Positions 42,389 to 52,899 of a stretch of 64,000 bases of DNA are shown here, piece by piece. Made by a program: the position numbers and the translations under genes. Location: NCBI GenBank assembly GCA_947488155.1, contig CANKYK010000001.1, forward strand, positions 868,001 through 932,000, in the 5' to 3' direction. The notes under the pieces are model-generated. The model saw only the letters and a list, made by a program, of their open reading frames with translations. It was not told the origin of the DNA and did no database searches. The number at the start of each line of letters is the position of its first letter. The first letter of the stretch is position 1. This DNA comes from an uncultured Erythrobacter sp. (GTDB taxonomy: Bacteria > Pseudomonadota > Alphaproteobacteria > Sphingomonadales > Sphingomonadaceae).

Positions 42389-42937
42389 TTAGCCCGCCGC
42401 GCGCTTGGCAGCGGCCAGATCAACCACATCGCCGCGCGATAGATCGCCTTCGGCAGAAGCGATTGAGCCATCAGCCCGCTTGCCCAGGTTTTCACGCGCG
42501 ACCAGCCACAGATCTTCATGCGTCAAAATGCGTCCGTCATGAGCGAGGATTGACACCGGACCAATCGGCAGGCGGTCCTGCTCATCGACAAGCACGGGGC
42601 TTTCCTCCACCTCGACACCGTATTTCTGGCCCCATTGGCGAAGCGCAAGCATCGCAGGGAGCAAATCGAAGCCTTTGGGCGTCAGCCGGTATTCAATTTT
42701 GCGGCGATCATCGGCGCATGGCTCTCTTTTCAGGATCCCATGTTCGACCAGTTTCGCCAGCCTGTTGGACAGAATATTACGCGCAATGCCGAGTTCACTG
42801 AGGAACTCCTCGAAATGGTGCAGCCCGTTAAAGCTCGCCCGCAGAATCATAAATGACCAGCGTTCACCCATAACTTCAAGCGCTTGCGGTAGGCCGCACT
42901 CAGTTAGTTCACGCAATGGCTCGCGGATATCGCCCAT
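42389..42937 (-). CDS. HxlR family winged-helix transcriptional regulator
   Basis: CGLPQALEVMGERWSFMILRASFNGLHHFEEFLSELGIARNILSNRLAKLVEHGIL. Confidence 0.95.
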   Translation of the reverse strand: MGDIREPLRELTECGLPQALEVMGERWSFMILRASFNGLHHFEEFLSELGIARNILSNRLAKLVEHGILKREPCADDRRKIEYRLTPKGFDLLPAMLALRQWGQKYGVEVEESPVLVDEQDRLPIGPVSILAHDGRILTHEDLWLVARENLGKRADGSIASAEGDLSRGDVVDLAAAKRAAG

Positions 42938-43004
42938 AATTCAGTCCTCTCCCTGAAACCTTTTTAGCGCGATTTTCAGATGACGCAAAAAGATTTCAGT
43001 TTTT

Positions 43005-43065
43005 AGTTGCAACTCAAAACCTAATCGCTTAGGTAGTGATTCGCAACTGGTTTTGAATTGCAACT
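43005..43065. promoter_or_regulatory. Probable HxlR operator (inverted repeat)
   Basis: agttgcaactcaaaacc (43005-43021) vs ggttttgaattgcaact (43049-43065): 16/17 inverted match between divergent genes. Confidence 0.6.
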
Positions 43066-43094
43066 GATCAAACATCTCAAACAAGGAATGAACG

Positions 43095-43430
43095 ATGACC
43101 CTCTCCCTTTCACGTTTCAGCCGCCTATCGGTTTTCGCAATGGCATTAGTTTACACTGGCCTGACATTCGGTGTGGCAACGGCGCCCGCGATGGCGAAAA
43201 GCAGCCCTTACTATACCGTAACTCTTGCTCAGCCCGCAGATGACAGCCGCACTGTCGCATCGGGCGTCGCTTGGTCATGCAAAGGCACCACGTGTGTCGC
43301 GAACAAAGGTCCTTCACGCCCACTTCGCATCTGCCGCGGCCTCTCACGTGAATTCGGTGAGATCGTGAGTTTTACCGCCAAGGGTGAAGAGCTGGCCGCA
43401 GACAAGCTGGCCAAGTGCAACGGCAAGTAA
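43095..43430 (+). CDS. CC_3452-family-like small secreted protein
   Basis: Signal peptide; YYTVTLAQPADDSRTVASGVAWSCKGTTCVANKGPSRPLRICRGLSREFGEIVSFTAKGEEL. Confidence 0.8.
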   Translation: MTLSLSRFSRLSVFAMALVYTGLTFGVATAPAMAKSSPYYTVTLAQPADDSRTVASGVAWSCKGTTCVANKGPSRPLRICRGLSREFGEIVSFTAKGEELAADKLAKCNGK

Positions 43431-43528
43431 GTCGACCTAAAAGACCTCCTCTCGTCCGAAGCTCTCCAACTCGGACGATGAATGATGGCCCTCGGCGCTT
43501 CCCCAAACGGCGCCGGGGGTCTTTTGGT

Positions 43529-44146
43529 TTATGCTGCCAAGAAGCCAGAGGAGCGCAATTGCGCTTCTAGATTTTGCGCATCGGTGAACAAATGCGCCGA
43601 CCAACCGCGAGCCTGTGCCGCCTCAATATTCGCAGCATTATCATCGGTGAAGAACAGCTCTTGAGGCCCAAAACCACTTCGCTCCTCGACAAGCTCGTAA
43701 ATGCGCGGATCAGGCTTTGCGACCTTCTCTGTGCCTGACACGATGATATCTTCAAACAGGTCAAAGATCGGATGTTCGGGGCGGAACATGTTCCAGAATT
43801 CATGCCCGAAATTGGTCAAGCAATACAGCGGCACCCCATCGGCATGCAGTCGCTTGACGATATCGTGCGTCCCCTCGACGGGGCCGGGCACGGTCTCGTT
43901 AAAACGTGAAGTGTAGGCATTGAGATGCGTCTCATATTTTGGGAACATTGCAATGCGTTCGGGAACCATGTCACCCAGCGGGCAACCGCGATCATGCTGG
44001 AAATGCCACTCTTCGGTCACGACATTGGCGAGGAACCAGTCGAGCTCTTCAGGGTCCTCGATCAGCTTTTCGAAAAGAGCCCGAAGCTGCCAGTGGAACA
44101 GCACGCGCCCCACATCAAACACGACCGCAGCCGGTGACTTACTCAT
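43529..44146 (-). CDS. HAD-like hydrolase
   Basis: AVVFDVGRVLFHWQLRALF, YCLTNFGHEFW, FFTDDNAANIEAAQARGW. Confidence 0.92.
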   Translation of the reverse strand: MSKSPAAVVFDVGRVLFHWQLRALFEKLIEDPEELDWFLANVVTEEWHFQHDRGCPLGDMVPERIAMFPKYETHLNAYTSRFNETVPGPVEGTHDIVKRLHADGVPLYCLTNFGHEFWNMFRPEHPIFDLFEDIIVSGTEKVAKPDPRIYELVEERSGFGPQELFFTDDNAANIEAAQARGWSAHLFTDAQNLEAQLRSSGFLAA

Positions 44147-44247
44147 TGGGAATGCTCCAAATACGGCAACGGCCCGCTCTCCATTGCGGAGGCGGGCCGG
44201 TGCGGTTGCTCAATTGCCTCTAGGACAATTGGCCATAACAGGACTGA

Positions 44248-44373
44248 TTAGCCCTGACGCGCCTTGAAACGGCGATTGGTCTTGTTGATCACATAAGTGC
44301 GGCCGCGACGACGAATCACTCGACAATCGCGGTGGCGGTTTTTCAGCGACTTCAGGCTGTTGCGGATTTTCAT
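44248..44373 (-). CDS. rpmJ: 50S ribosomal protein L36 (cysteine-poor type)
   Basis: [41 protein letters not shown]; lacks the zinc-binding Cys set. Confidence 0.95.
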   Translation of the reverse strand: MKIRNSLKSLKNRHRDCRVIRRRGRTYVINKTNRRFKARQG

Positions 44374-44500
44374 TGTCTGTCTTCCAAAAGGTAAGCGCGC
44401 CGGAGATAGCCCCGACGCGCGGAAATTTGTTGAGCGGCCACTAGCGCCAGAGACCGCCAAGGTCAAGCAATCTAGGCCGCAAATTCATACGTCATACGAT

Positions 44501-45505
44501 CTAGCGCAGATCTGACAGCTTCCGCTCCCAGGCAAGCGCATGGGTGATAATCGTGTCGAGGTCTGCATGCTTGGGCTGCCACGGCAAAGTGGACTGAATC
44601 CGCTTTGGGTCAGAGACGAGCGAATCGGGATCGCCAGCGCGACGCCCTTGAAGCACGCGGTTAATCGGGCGATTCGTCACGCGATCAACCGCGTCCAGCA
44701 CCTCAAGAACCGAGAAACCGCGGCCATATCCGCAGTTCATCGTGAGGGAGCGTTTGGGCTGCTCAATAAGTGCCTCAAGCGCCAGCACATGCGCCGCCGC
44801 CAGATCGCTGACATGGATGTAATCGCGCACCCCCGTGCCATCGGTGGTGTCATAATCCGTGCCAAACACGCTCACCGATTCGCGTTTGCCCAGCGCTGCC
44901 TCAACCGCGACCTTGATAAGATGCGTTGCCCCTGCGGTGGATTGCCCGCTGCGCGCCTCGGGATCTGCGCCTGCGACATTGAAATAGCGCAGGGCGCAAT
45001 AATTGAGGTCATGCGCCGCCGATACGTCACCCAGCATCTGTTCGGTCATCAGTTTTGACCAGCCATAGGGATTGATCGGATTGCGCGGGGTTTCCTCTGT
45101 AACCGGAGAGCTCTCCGGTACTCCGTAAGTGGCAGCAGTCGAGGAGAAAATGAAATGCGGTACGCCTGCTTTGGTCGCTGCCTCAATCAACGCCCGGCTC
45201 TTCGCGGTGTTGTTATGATAATATTTCAACGGATTTTCGACGCTTTCAGGAACGATTATCGAGCCCGCAAAATGCATGATCGCACCCGTTCCCTGCTCGG
45301 CAAATATGCGCGCCAGCAACTCCCCATCCTCAATGTCGCCCTCGTAAAGCGGAACCCCATCGGGGATCGCAAAACGAAAGCCGGTTGTGAGATTGTCGAT
45401 CACCGCAACTGGCCAGCCTGCATCTTTAAGCGCAAGCACCGCATGGCTGCCAATGTAACCGGCACCGCCTGTTACTAAAACTGGGACTTTAGAAAATTCG
45501 GTCAT
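44501..45505 (-). CDS. galE: UDP-glucose 4-epimerase
   Basis: VLVTGGAGYIGSHAVLALKDAG, IHVSDLAAAHVLALE, NCGYGRGFSVLEVL. Confidence 0.96.
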   Translation of the reverse strand: MTEFSKVPVLVTGGAGYIGSHAVLALKDAGWPVAVIDNLTTGFRFAIPDGVPLYEGDIEDGELLARIFAEQGTGAIMHFAGSIIVPESVENPLKYYHNNTAKSRALIEAATKAGVPHFIFSSTAATYGVPESSPVTEETPRNPINPYGWSKLMTEQMLGDVSAAHDLNYCALRYFNVAGADPEARSGQSTAGATHLIKVAVEAALGKRESVSVFGTDYDTTDGTGVRDYIHVSDLAAAHVLALEALIEQPKRSLTMNCGYGRGFSVLEVLDAVDRVTNRPINRVLQGRRAGDPDSLVSDPKRIQSTLPWQPKHADLDTIITHALAWERKLSDLR

Positions 45506-45655
45506 AGGAAGGCCTTAGCAAGCTACATGTGCAAAAGCGTAGATGGCTCATCGAAAGAACCGCAGTTTTGCACAATCGCGCCAATGGGTCCAAACAGTGC
45601 GCCGCTGAAACGGGATTACGCGATCAAACGTCGCACATATTTAAAGGAGGCCGAC

Positions 45656-46324
45656 ATGGCTCAACCCATTAGGAAACAAGCAGCAATGCTCATCGCATTG
45701 GTTGCCACCACCGCACTAGGCGCCTGCGCCACCGTGCCGCCGCCCAGCCCTGTTTCGGTAACTCGGTTCCATCAGCAAGACACGCTTGGCCAAATTGGCC
45801 AAATTGGCCAGGGCATTGTGTTTGTCGAAAGCGCGCCTGACGAGAGCAATGCAGACCTTGAACTCGCTCCATATAAGGCCGCGGTGGCAGCAGAGCTGAT
45901 GGCGCTTGGCTATCGGGAGGGACCGCGCAGCGAAGCAAACGCTATCGCCAGCATTTCGCTCGAACGTTTTGAAGCACAGAGAGAGCGCCAAGGCGGCGGG
46001 CCCGTTAGTGTCGGGGTCGGAGGCCGGACTGGATCGTTTGGCTCCGGCGTTGGCCTAGGGATTGGGATCAATCTGGGCGGCGGCAGCAACCGCGCGCGTA
46101 TCGGCACTGAGCTGGCTGTCACATTACGGCCCGCCGGCGACCAAACATCATCTCCAGGTAACCTGTGGGAAGGGCGCGCTCAAATCGAAGTGTCGCAGGA
46201 CACACCTGAAGATCAGGCAGCCTCAAGCGCACCAATTTTAGCAAAAGCCTTGTTTCGTGATTTCCCAGGGGGCAATGGCGACACCGTAACGATTGAATTG
46301 CAAGATATTGAGACGAGTGAGTGA
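45656..46324 (+). CDS. DUF4136-like lipoprotein
   Basis: [24 protein letters not shown]-term [18 protein letters not shown] resembles the protein at 19234. Confidence 0.75.
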   Translation: MAQPIRKQAAMLIALVATTALGACATVPPPSPVSVTRFHQQDTLGQIGQIGQGIVFVESAPDESNADLELAPYKAAVAAELMALGYREGPRSEANAIASISLERFEAQRERQGGGPVSVGVGGRTGSFGSGVGLGIGINLGGGSNRARIGTELAVTLRPAGDQTSSPGNLWEGRAQIEVSQDTPEDQAASSAPILAKALFRDFPGGNGDTVTIELQDIETSE

Positions 46325-47469
46325 CAAAAATAGTGAATGACATTGCCATTGATGCCGAGTTTGACAGCGGCAATATCCAAGTTCTCTCCGTCTCCGGAAA
46401 CACCGCCAAACTGGCCCTGCGCAAGGACCACATGTCGGAGTTTGCTCAGTGGTTCCATTTCCGGGTCACTTGCGCAGCCGGCGAAGAGCTAACGCTGAAG
46501 ATCACTGACCTTAATGATAGCGCGTTTACAGGCGGCTGGCCTGATTATAACGCCTGCGTGTCCGAGGATCGCGAATTCTGGGCGCGCGCGGCCAGCAGCT
46601 TTGACAAAAGCGAGGCCAATGGCACGCTAACCATCAGCTATGTCCCGTCTGGTAATATCGCTTGGTTCGCCTATTTCGCGCCCTACTCCATGGAACGGCA
46701 TCATGACCTAGTATCAGAGGCCGCCGCTAGCGAAGGTGTAGACCTCCTACGCCTTGGCACCACTCTAGATGGCCAACCGATCGATTGCCTTGAAATGGGC
46801 GAAGGTGAACGTTCCGTCTGGCTCTATGCGCGCCAGCATCCCGGTGAAACACAGGCAGAATGGTGGATGGAGGGCGTACTGGAATGTCTGACCGATCCGA
46901 CTTATCCGGTCGCGCGGGCATTGCGCCGCAAATGCCGCCTACACATTGTGCCCAATTGCAATCCGGATGGATCACGCCGCGGCCATCTGCGCACGAATGC
47001 AGTTGGCGTCAATTTGAACCGCGAATGGAACGAGCCGAGCGCCGAGAAATCGCCCGAGGTCCTCGCGATCCGCAATCATATGGACGCGACCGGCGTCGAC
47101 TTTGCAATTGACGCACACGGCGATGAGGCGATCCCCGCCGTGTTTCTGGCAGGCTTTGAAGGCATTCCATCCTGGACCGACGAGCAAGGCGAGGAGTTCT
47201 ACCGCTATCAACGCATTTTGGACCGGCGAACGCCAGACTTTCAAACAAAGCTCGGCTATCCAAAAGCCCCCGCTGGCAAGGCCAATCTCGGGATCAGCAC
47301 CAATTTGGTTGCGGAACGTTTCGGCTGCACCGCCATGACTTTGGAAATGCCCTATAAGGATTTGGCCGATGCGCCAGAGCCAGAGCAAGGGTGGTCACCA
47401 GAGCGCTGTAAGCTGCTCGCCCGAGACTGCCTAGCTGCACTGCTAGAATGGTTGGATGAGCCGCAATAG
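46321..47469 (+). CDS. M14-type metallocarboxypeptidase, cytosolic carboxypeptidase (CCP)-like
   Basis: N-terminal beta domain (FHFRVT...YFAPYS), catalytic [46 protein letters not shown]. Confidence 0.93.
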   Translation: MTKIVNDIAIDAEFDSGNIQVLSVSGNTAKLALRKDHMSEFAQWFHFRVTCAAGEELTLKITDLNDSAFTGGWPDYNACVSEDREFWARAASSFDKSEANGTLTISYVPSGNIAWFAYFAPYSMERHHDLVSEAAASEGVDLLRLGTTLDGQPIDCLEMGEGERSVWLYARQHPGETQAEWWMEGVLECLTDPTYPVARALRRKCRLHIVPNCNPDGSRRGHLRTNAVGVNLNREWNEPSAEKSPEVLAIRNHMDATGVDFAIDAHGDEAIPAVFLAGFEGIPSWTDEQGEEFYRYQRILDRRTPDFQTKLGYPKAPAGKANLGISTNLVAERFGCTAMTLEMPYKDLADAPEPEQGWSPERCKLLARDCLAALLEWLDEPQ

Positions 47470-47548
47470 GATTTTACATCCGGTTCAGTCTGCTCGCAGC
47501 CCGCGATGTGCTACTATCAAGCATATTGCATAAAAAGGGGATGAGACA

Positions 47549-48238
47549 ATGGCCGCAAATTTGAACTGGAATCGCCGCGACATTCTGCTTGGAACAGGGG
47601 CGCTCGGCATTGCGGCAATGCTCCCTGCCCCTGCATATGCCCAAGGGCTAAGTCTGACCTCATTGCTGGGCAAGGCCAGCGACAGCGCTCTCGACCAGCT
47701 CGCGCAGCCCGGTGCCTTTTACGGCGATGAGGCCATTCGCATTGGCCTGCCCATCATCGGCAAGAAGCGCGGCGGACTGCTCGGCTCAATCCTGGGTGCA
47801 GGGCGAAAGCTCGGGATTCTTGATGGTGTCACTCGCCGGATCAATGATGCTGCCGGCATCGCGGCAGGCGAAGCCAAGCCAATCTTTCGCGATGCAATTG
47901 GCGATCTCTCGATCACCGATGCGCCAGGCATCATTTCGAAAGGTGACGGCGGCACCCGCTATCTGCGCAGCAGCGCAAATGACACGCTGCAAGGCAAGCT
48001 CTCTCCGCTGGTCGACAGCGCGCTGGAAGAGCTGGGCGTTTATGGTGAGTTTGAAAAGCTATCGAGCCAGCACCGCTTTATCAGCGCGGCCGGGCTCAAT
48101 CGTGAACGGATCAACAGCAGCGTGACCGATCAGGGACTCGACGGAATCTTCTCTTACATCGGCAAGGAAGAGCGCGCTTTCCGCAAAAACCCGCTTGGTG
48201 ATGTTGGCAAGGCCTTGGGTGACATTTTCGGCAATTAA
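47549..48238 (+). CDS. DUF4197 domain-containing protein
   Basis: Tat-like N-terminus NRRDILLGTGALGIAAML; ALKxGLxxG-like architecture; GLDGIFSYIGKEERAFRKNPLGDVGKALGDIFGN. Confidence 0.82.
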   Translation: MAANLNWNRRDILLGTGALGIAAMLPAPAYAQGLSLTSLLGKASDSALDQLAQPGAFYGDEAIRIGLPIIGKKRGGLLGSILGAGRKLGILDGVTRRINDAAGIAAGEAKPIFRDAIGDLSITDAPGIISKGDGGTRYLRSSANDTLQGKLSPLVDSALEELGVYGEFEKLSSQHRFISAAGLNRERINSSVTDQGLDGIFSYIGKEERAFRKNPLGDVGKALGDIFGN

Positions 48239-48669
48239 GCCAGATGCGCAGGCCCGAATGCGTGCGGGAGCAGCTGTGAGAGGGCGACGCGACGGATCTC
48301 ATCCGCGCCGACGCACAAAATCTCCGGGTCGGTCCCGCCCAATTGCGCCAGTTCATTCAGCACCTGACGGCACCGCCCGCACGGCGTGATTGGCAGCCCG
48401 TCACCGCTATCATGCGGCCCGGTAACGGCCGCCGCTATCAGCCCGCCGCGCCGGCCATCAGCCATCGCCTTGGACACTGCGATCGTCTCCGCACACAGCG
48501 CGAGACCGTAGCTTGCATTCTCAACATTGGTGCCGGTCACGACCGTCCCGTCGTCAAACAACAGCGCAGCCCCGACTGAATAGTTGGAATATGGCGAGTA
48601 GGAATGCTCAGCCGCTTCGCGCGCAGCAGCCACCAGTTCGCCGACATTCAATTCTGGATGACCACCCAT
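48235..48669 (-). CDS. cdd: Cytidine deaminase
   Basis: SPYSNYSVGAALLFDDGTVVTGTNVENASYGLALCAETIAVSKAMADG, PCGRCRQVLNE. Confidence 0.96.
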   Translation of the reverse strand: MGGHPELNVGELVAAAREAAEHSYSPYSNYSVGAALLFDDGTVVTGTNVENASYGLALCAETIAVSKAMADGRRGGLIAAAVTGPHDSGDGLPITPCGRCRQVLNELAQLGGTDPEILCVGADEIRRVALSQLLPHAFGPAHLA

Positions 48670-49397
48670 TCTATCGGCTCCTTTGCCGCTTCACTGACCA
48701 ATTGGCTGTTAGCGCTCCATAGCAGCCAAGGCCGCCCGGCATAGGCCGGTTTTGCGCGGTCACGCTCCAGCCAAAGGTCGCGCTCAATATTGCCAGCCAC
48801 CGAATGGCGTTCTTCAAACTCGCGGCTGATTTTCAGCACCACTGGCTTGCCCGCATGCATTTCGATCTGATTGATTAAAGTCATCAACTCACTTTCGACC
48901 GCTGCATCGCTGATCGCATCTTCGCAGGTGTCAGCCACCATTGATAAGGCAATCGCGGGCGGCAGCAGGTCGGCGCTGCGCGGAACCATGCGAGTAAAGC
49001 GGGCCGATTGCGGGTCTGCACGCTGACACGGGTTGAACACATGCAGCATTCCGACCTTCATCCCGCTGCGCTCGGCCGCACTTAAGTGCTTCGCAAACTC
49101 AGGATCAGGCCGCGCAATCGGATCACCCAAATCAAGATAGACGAATTGTCCGCCCAGCGCCTTGAGCGTTTCAAACCGGACGTTCTTTGCTCCGCTGGCG
49201 ACCACCGCGCCCTGCTCTGGAAAGACCGCCTCATCAGGCCGCCAACTGCGCATGTCCCACCAGAACCAAGCAGCATAGACGATCGCCAGCAATGCAAAGC
49301 CGGAAGCTGCGTACACCAGCAAGCGCCCACGGCGAGGTTTCCCCGTGCGCGCGGGGCGTTGCCGTTTGGCCTTGGTCTTGGAACGACTGCTTACCAC
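48648..49397 (-). CDS. Glycoside hydrolase family 25-like (lysozyme-like) membrane-anchored protein
   Basis: Basic N-terminus + TM; FVYLDLGDP, KVGMLHVFNPC, ALSMVADTCEDA, KPVVLKISREFEERHSVAG, LLWSANSQ. Confidence 0.75.
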   Translation of the reverse strand: MVSSRSKTKAKRQRPARTGKPRRGRLLVYAASGFALLAIVYAAWFWWDMRSWRPDEAVFPEQGAVVASGAKNVRFETLKALGGQFVYLDLGDPIARPDPEFAKHLSAAERSGMKVGMLHVFNPCQRADPQSARFTRMVPRSADLLPPAIALSMVADTCEDAISDAAVESELMTLINQIEMHAGKPVVLKISREFEERHSVAGNIERDLWLERDRAKPAYAGRPWLLWSANSQLVSEAAKEPIEWVVIQN

Positions 49398-49419
49398 GTC
49401 TTGTGCCCTGCCCCTGCCT

Positions 49420-49944
49420 TCAGCCTTTGATATGCAAAACGCAGATCAGCGTGAACAATCGCCGGGCCGTGGCGAAATCGGTTTCCACTTTACCTTCCAA
49501 GCGTTCAAGCAAGAGCTCTGCAGCATCATTATGAATACCGCGCCGCGCCATATCGATCGTCTCAATCTCTGACGGCGTCGCCTTGCGAATGGCCTGATAA
49601 TAGCTGTCGCAAATTGCAAAGTATTCTCTAATCGGACGGCGAAAGCGCGCCAGGCCAATCACCAGACTTTCAAGCAGCGTTTCGTCTGTATCGCTGATAT
49701 CCATCGCGAGCCGGCCATCACGCACCGACAATTGCAACCGGTATGGTCCATCTGAACCGCGCTCTGCACTGCGCAATGGCTTAAAGCTGTTTTCCTCGAT
49801 CAGGTCATAAATCGCGACGCGCCGCTCCTGCTCAACATCTGCATTGCGCCAGAGGATCGTCTCCTCATCCAGCGCAACATGCGTGATGCGATAATTGCCC
49901 GATTGGCTCGCAGAAGATTCGCTTGGCGTCACCATTACAAGCAT
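49420..49944 (-). CDS. UPF0262 family protein
   Basis: ERRVAIYDLIEENSFKPL, GPYRLQLSVRDGRLAMDISD, RGIHNDAAELLLERLEGKVETDFATARRLFTLICVLHIKG. Confidence 0.9.
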   Translation of the reverse strand: MLVMVTPSESSASQSGNYRITHVALDEETILWRNADVEQERRVAIYDLIEENSFKPLRSAERGSDGPYRLQLSVRDGRLAMDISDTDETLLESLVIGLARFRRPIREYFAICDSYYQAIRKATPSEIETIDMARRGIHNDAAELLLERLEGKVETDFATARRLFTLICVLHIKG

Positions 49945-50074
49945 CGCCTTCGCAGATCGTATCGGGACAGTTCAAGCACTTCGATCAACCATCCCCGCTA
50001 TCCACAGCCAAGTGAGGCGAATTTGCCGCCATTTGCCCTTGCGCCATTTCCCATCCGCTGCGCAAGAGACGCGC

Positions 50075-51583
50075 ATGGCCGAACCTGAAATTCTTCTCCC
50101 CATCGATTCTCAAACCGACAATGCGCGTAAGCTGCCTTCTAACCTTGAGGCGGAAGCAGCGTTTCTGGGCGCGGTTTTGATCGACAATCGGGTGATCGAA
50201 GAATTGCAGACGCCATTGCGCCCAGATCATTTCTTCGAGCCTTTGCACGATCGGATATACACTCGCATACTCACTTTGATTGAGCGCAATGCGACCGCCA
50301 GCCCGGTCACACTGCGCCCGTATTTTGAGAGTGATGAGGCGCTGAAAGAACTGGGCGGCACGAGCTATCTGGCTCAGCTGACCGCGAACGGCGCAGGCCT
50401 GCTCGCCCCGCGCGAATTGGCTCAACAAATCTACGATCTCGCTCTGCTGCGGGAGCTCGTCAGCGTGGGCCGAGGCCTTGTCGAAGGCGCGCTGGATACC
50501 AGTGAAGAAGTCGATCCAATGGATCGGATTTCCCAAGCCGAAGCGGACTTGTTTAAGGTTGCCGAGGGCGCGGCGACGGGTAGCGAAGCCTCGACCTTCC
50601 GTGACGCGGCCCTCACCGCGATCAAGATGGCCGAAGCCGCGATGAATTCGGGCGGCGGGCTATCGGGAAAGACGACGGGTCTGGACTCGATTGATCGCAA
50701 GACATCAGGCTTGCACGCATCCGACCTTATCATCCTCGCTGGCCGTCCGGGCATGGGCAAGACATCGCTTGCCACCAATATCGCCTTCAATTGCGCCGAA
50801 GCCCATTTGAATTGGGAGCAGGACGGCGGCGAGTTCAACTATGGCGCACCGGCCGCCTTCTTCAGCCTTGAGATGAGCGCGGATCAGCTCGCGACGCGTA
50901 TCCTTGCCGAGCAAGCGGAGATCAGTTCTGAGGCTTTGCGCAGCGGTAAAATGAGTCGGGAGGACTTCCAGAAATTGTCCTTCGCCAGCCAGCGCCTTGC
51001 CGAACTGCCACTCTACATTGACGACACGCCTGCCCTCACCATTGGGGCCTTGCGGACGCGCGCACGGCGGATGAAGCGGCGTCATGACATCGGCCTGATC
51101 GTGGTCGACTATTTGCAGCTGCTGCAAGGTTCGGGCCGCGCCAATGACAACCGGGTCAACGAAATCTCTGAGATCAGCCGCGGTCTAAAGACGCTTGCGA
51201 AGGAACTAAGTGTCCCAGTGATCGCGCTCTCGCAGCTCAGCCGTGCGGTTGAGCAGCGCGAAGACAAACGCCCGATGCTCTCTGACTTGCGCGAATCGGG
51301 CTCGATTGAGCAAGACGCCGACATGGTCTGGTTCGTCTATCGCGACGATTATTATCTGGAGGCTACCAGGCCCGATTTCCCGACCGAGGCGAGCACGCCA
51401 GAAGCGGTTGAGAAATACCGCGCCTGGGAAGAATCTTACGAGCAGGTCAAGAACAAGGCTGCGGTCAACGTTGCGAAGCAGCGTCACGGCTCGACCGGTA
51501 TGGTCCCGCTGCATTTCCAAAGCGAGTTCACCAAGTTTACCTCGCCAAATCTGAAGGATTATTCGGATTACGGATACGAGTGA
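50075..51583 (+). CDS. dnaB: Replicative DNA helicase DnaB
   Basis: LPSNLEAEAAFLGAVLIDNRVIEEL, LIILAGRPGMGKTSLATNIA, VVDYLQLLQG; start at 50075. Confidence 0.97.
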   Translation: MAEPEILLPIDSQTDNARKLPSNLEAEAAFLGAVLIDNRVIEELQTPLRPDHFFEPLHDRIYTRILTLIERNATASPVTLRPYFESDEALKELGGTSYLAQLTANGAGLLAPRELAQQIYDLALLRELVSVGRGLVEGALDTSEEVDPMDRISQAEADLFKVAEGAATGSEASTFRDAALTAIKMAEAAMNSGGGLSGKTTGLDSIDRKTSGLHASDLIILAGRPGMGKTSLATNIAFNCAEAHLNWEQDGGEFNYGAPAAFFSLEMSADQLATRILAEQAEISSEALRSGKMSREDFQKLSFASQRLAELPLYIDDTPALTIGALRTRARRMKRRHDIGLIVVDYLQLLQGSGRANDNRVNEISEISRGLKTLAKELSVPVIALSQLSRAVEQREDKRPMLSDLRESGSIEQDADMVWFVYRDDYYLEATRPDFPTEASTPEAVEKYRAWEESYEQVKNKAAVNVAKQRHGSTGMVPLHFQSEFTKFTSPNLKDYSDYGYE

Positions 51584-51607
51584 TATTGGGGCGAAAGACC
51601 AACGTGG

Positions 51608-52786
51608 TTAGGAATTGAGCCTGCGTGTGGCCCAGGCATCCGCCAATCCGAAATAGAACCACAATCGCCAGCGCAGGCGCGTGAAGAAGGTGGCGTTTTC
51701 GCTGTACCACTCCGGCGTGATCGGCGTGCTCGCGCTCTCCAAGTGATCCATGAATTCACGCAAGCGCTCAGCCAGCGCTTCATCTTCCACCCGCACCATC
51801 AGCTCCAGATTGATCCGCACAGACCGGCGGTCCAAATTGGCGCTGCCAAAATAGCTGATCGCATCCACGACGAGCAGTTTCATGTGCAGTTTGCACGGGC
51901 GAAATTCGAAGATGCGAACGCCCGCTTTGAGAAAGCGATTGTACAGCAATCTCGCCGCTTCGATCGTCGCCATAATGTCCGACTTTCCCGCCGTAATCAT
52001 TCGCACATCACCATGCTTTGCGACACGGGCCATTTGACGCCGAATGCTAAGCGGCGGAGAGAAATAGGCAGTCACGAAATCCAGCCTTGTGGCCTTCGCC
52101 AAGTCTTTCTTCAGCCGATACGCCCAATTCTGCGCACGCACGACCGGCCCGCCAAGTACGAGCTGCACCTGCTCGTCGCCGGGATCCCAATCACGCACCA
52201 TTTTGCGAATTCGGCGGAACTGTGCACCTTCGCTTCCCACCCAGCTACAGATACTGCCAAACCATTCACCAAATCGGCCAACAACGGGGCCTTCAATTGC
52301 CACGCCAAGATCGCACCAGCCGTTCTTCTCTGGAGGGTCATAATAGTGGTCAGAGACGTTGGAGCCACCCGTCATCACCCGCGCGCCGTCTGCGATCGCG
52401 AATTTTTGATGGTTGCGAATAAGGTATCGCACACCCCAACGCGGAGAGAAGATGGAGAAACGTCCTCCGGCTCTTTCCAATGGTTCGAAGAAATCGGGCG
52501 GGGCATCGCTGCCAAAAGCATCGACGATCAGGTGAACCTTTACCCCGCGCTCAGCCGCCCTAACCATTGCATCGCGCACTTTTGTGCCTGAGGCATCATC
52601 TTGAAAGAGGTAATAAAAAACCTCCAGAGAGCGTTCCGCTTCGTTAATATGATCGAGCAAGGCGGCAAGTCTGTCTGAACCTCTGGGATAGAACGTAAAC
52701 ACGTGGCCCTGAGCTTCCATCTGGAAACTATCTGAATCGCTGTAATCGCTCGTTGGCGCTTCGGCAGGATTGGGAGCGGTTTGCAT
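51608..52786 (-). CDS. Phospholipase D-like / cardiolipin synthase family protein
   Basis: Two HKD-type motifs: NHQKFAIADGARVMTGGSNVSDHYYD and LHMKLLVVDAISYFGSANLDRRS. Confidence 0.93.
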   Translation of the reverse strand: MQTAPNPAEAPTSDYSDSDSFQMEAQGHVFTFYPRGSDRLAALLDHINEAERSLEVFYYLFQDDASGTKVRDAMVRAAERGVKVHLIVDAFGSDAPPDFFEPLERAGGRFSIFSPRWGVRYLIRNHQKFAIADGARVMTGGSNVSDHYYDPPEKNGWCDLGVAIEGPVVGRFGEWFGSICSWVGSEGAQFRRIRKMVRDWDPGDEQVQLVLGGPVVRAQNWAYRLKKDLAKATRLDFVTAYFSPPLSIRRQMARVAKHGDVRMITAGKSDIMATIEAARLLYNRFLKAGVRIFEFRPCKLHMKLLVVDAISYFGSANLDRRSVRINLELMVRVEDEALAERLREFMDHLESASTPITPEWYSENATFFTRLRWRLWFYFGLADAWATRRLNS

Positions 52787-52899
52787 AGTCTCACCTCTTA
52801 GTCCGCGAACCGCAGAAAGCTCGCATTTCTTGACTCAGACCGGCCCTGCGACTAACTGCAACGCTCATTTTTCCGAAAAATCTAATTTAAGAGGCCAGT

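Noticed and set aside
44169-44204. cggcccgctctccattgcggaggcgggccg hairpin downstream of rpmJ
   Set aside because: Probably an ordinary terminator/REP-like hairpin, but no clear T-run, so not listed as a feature.
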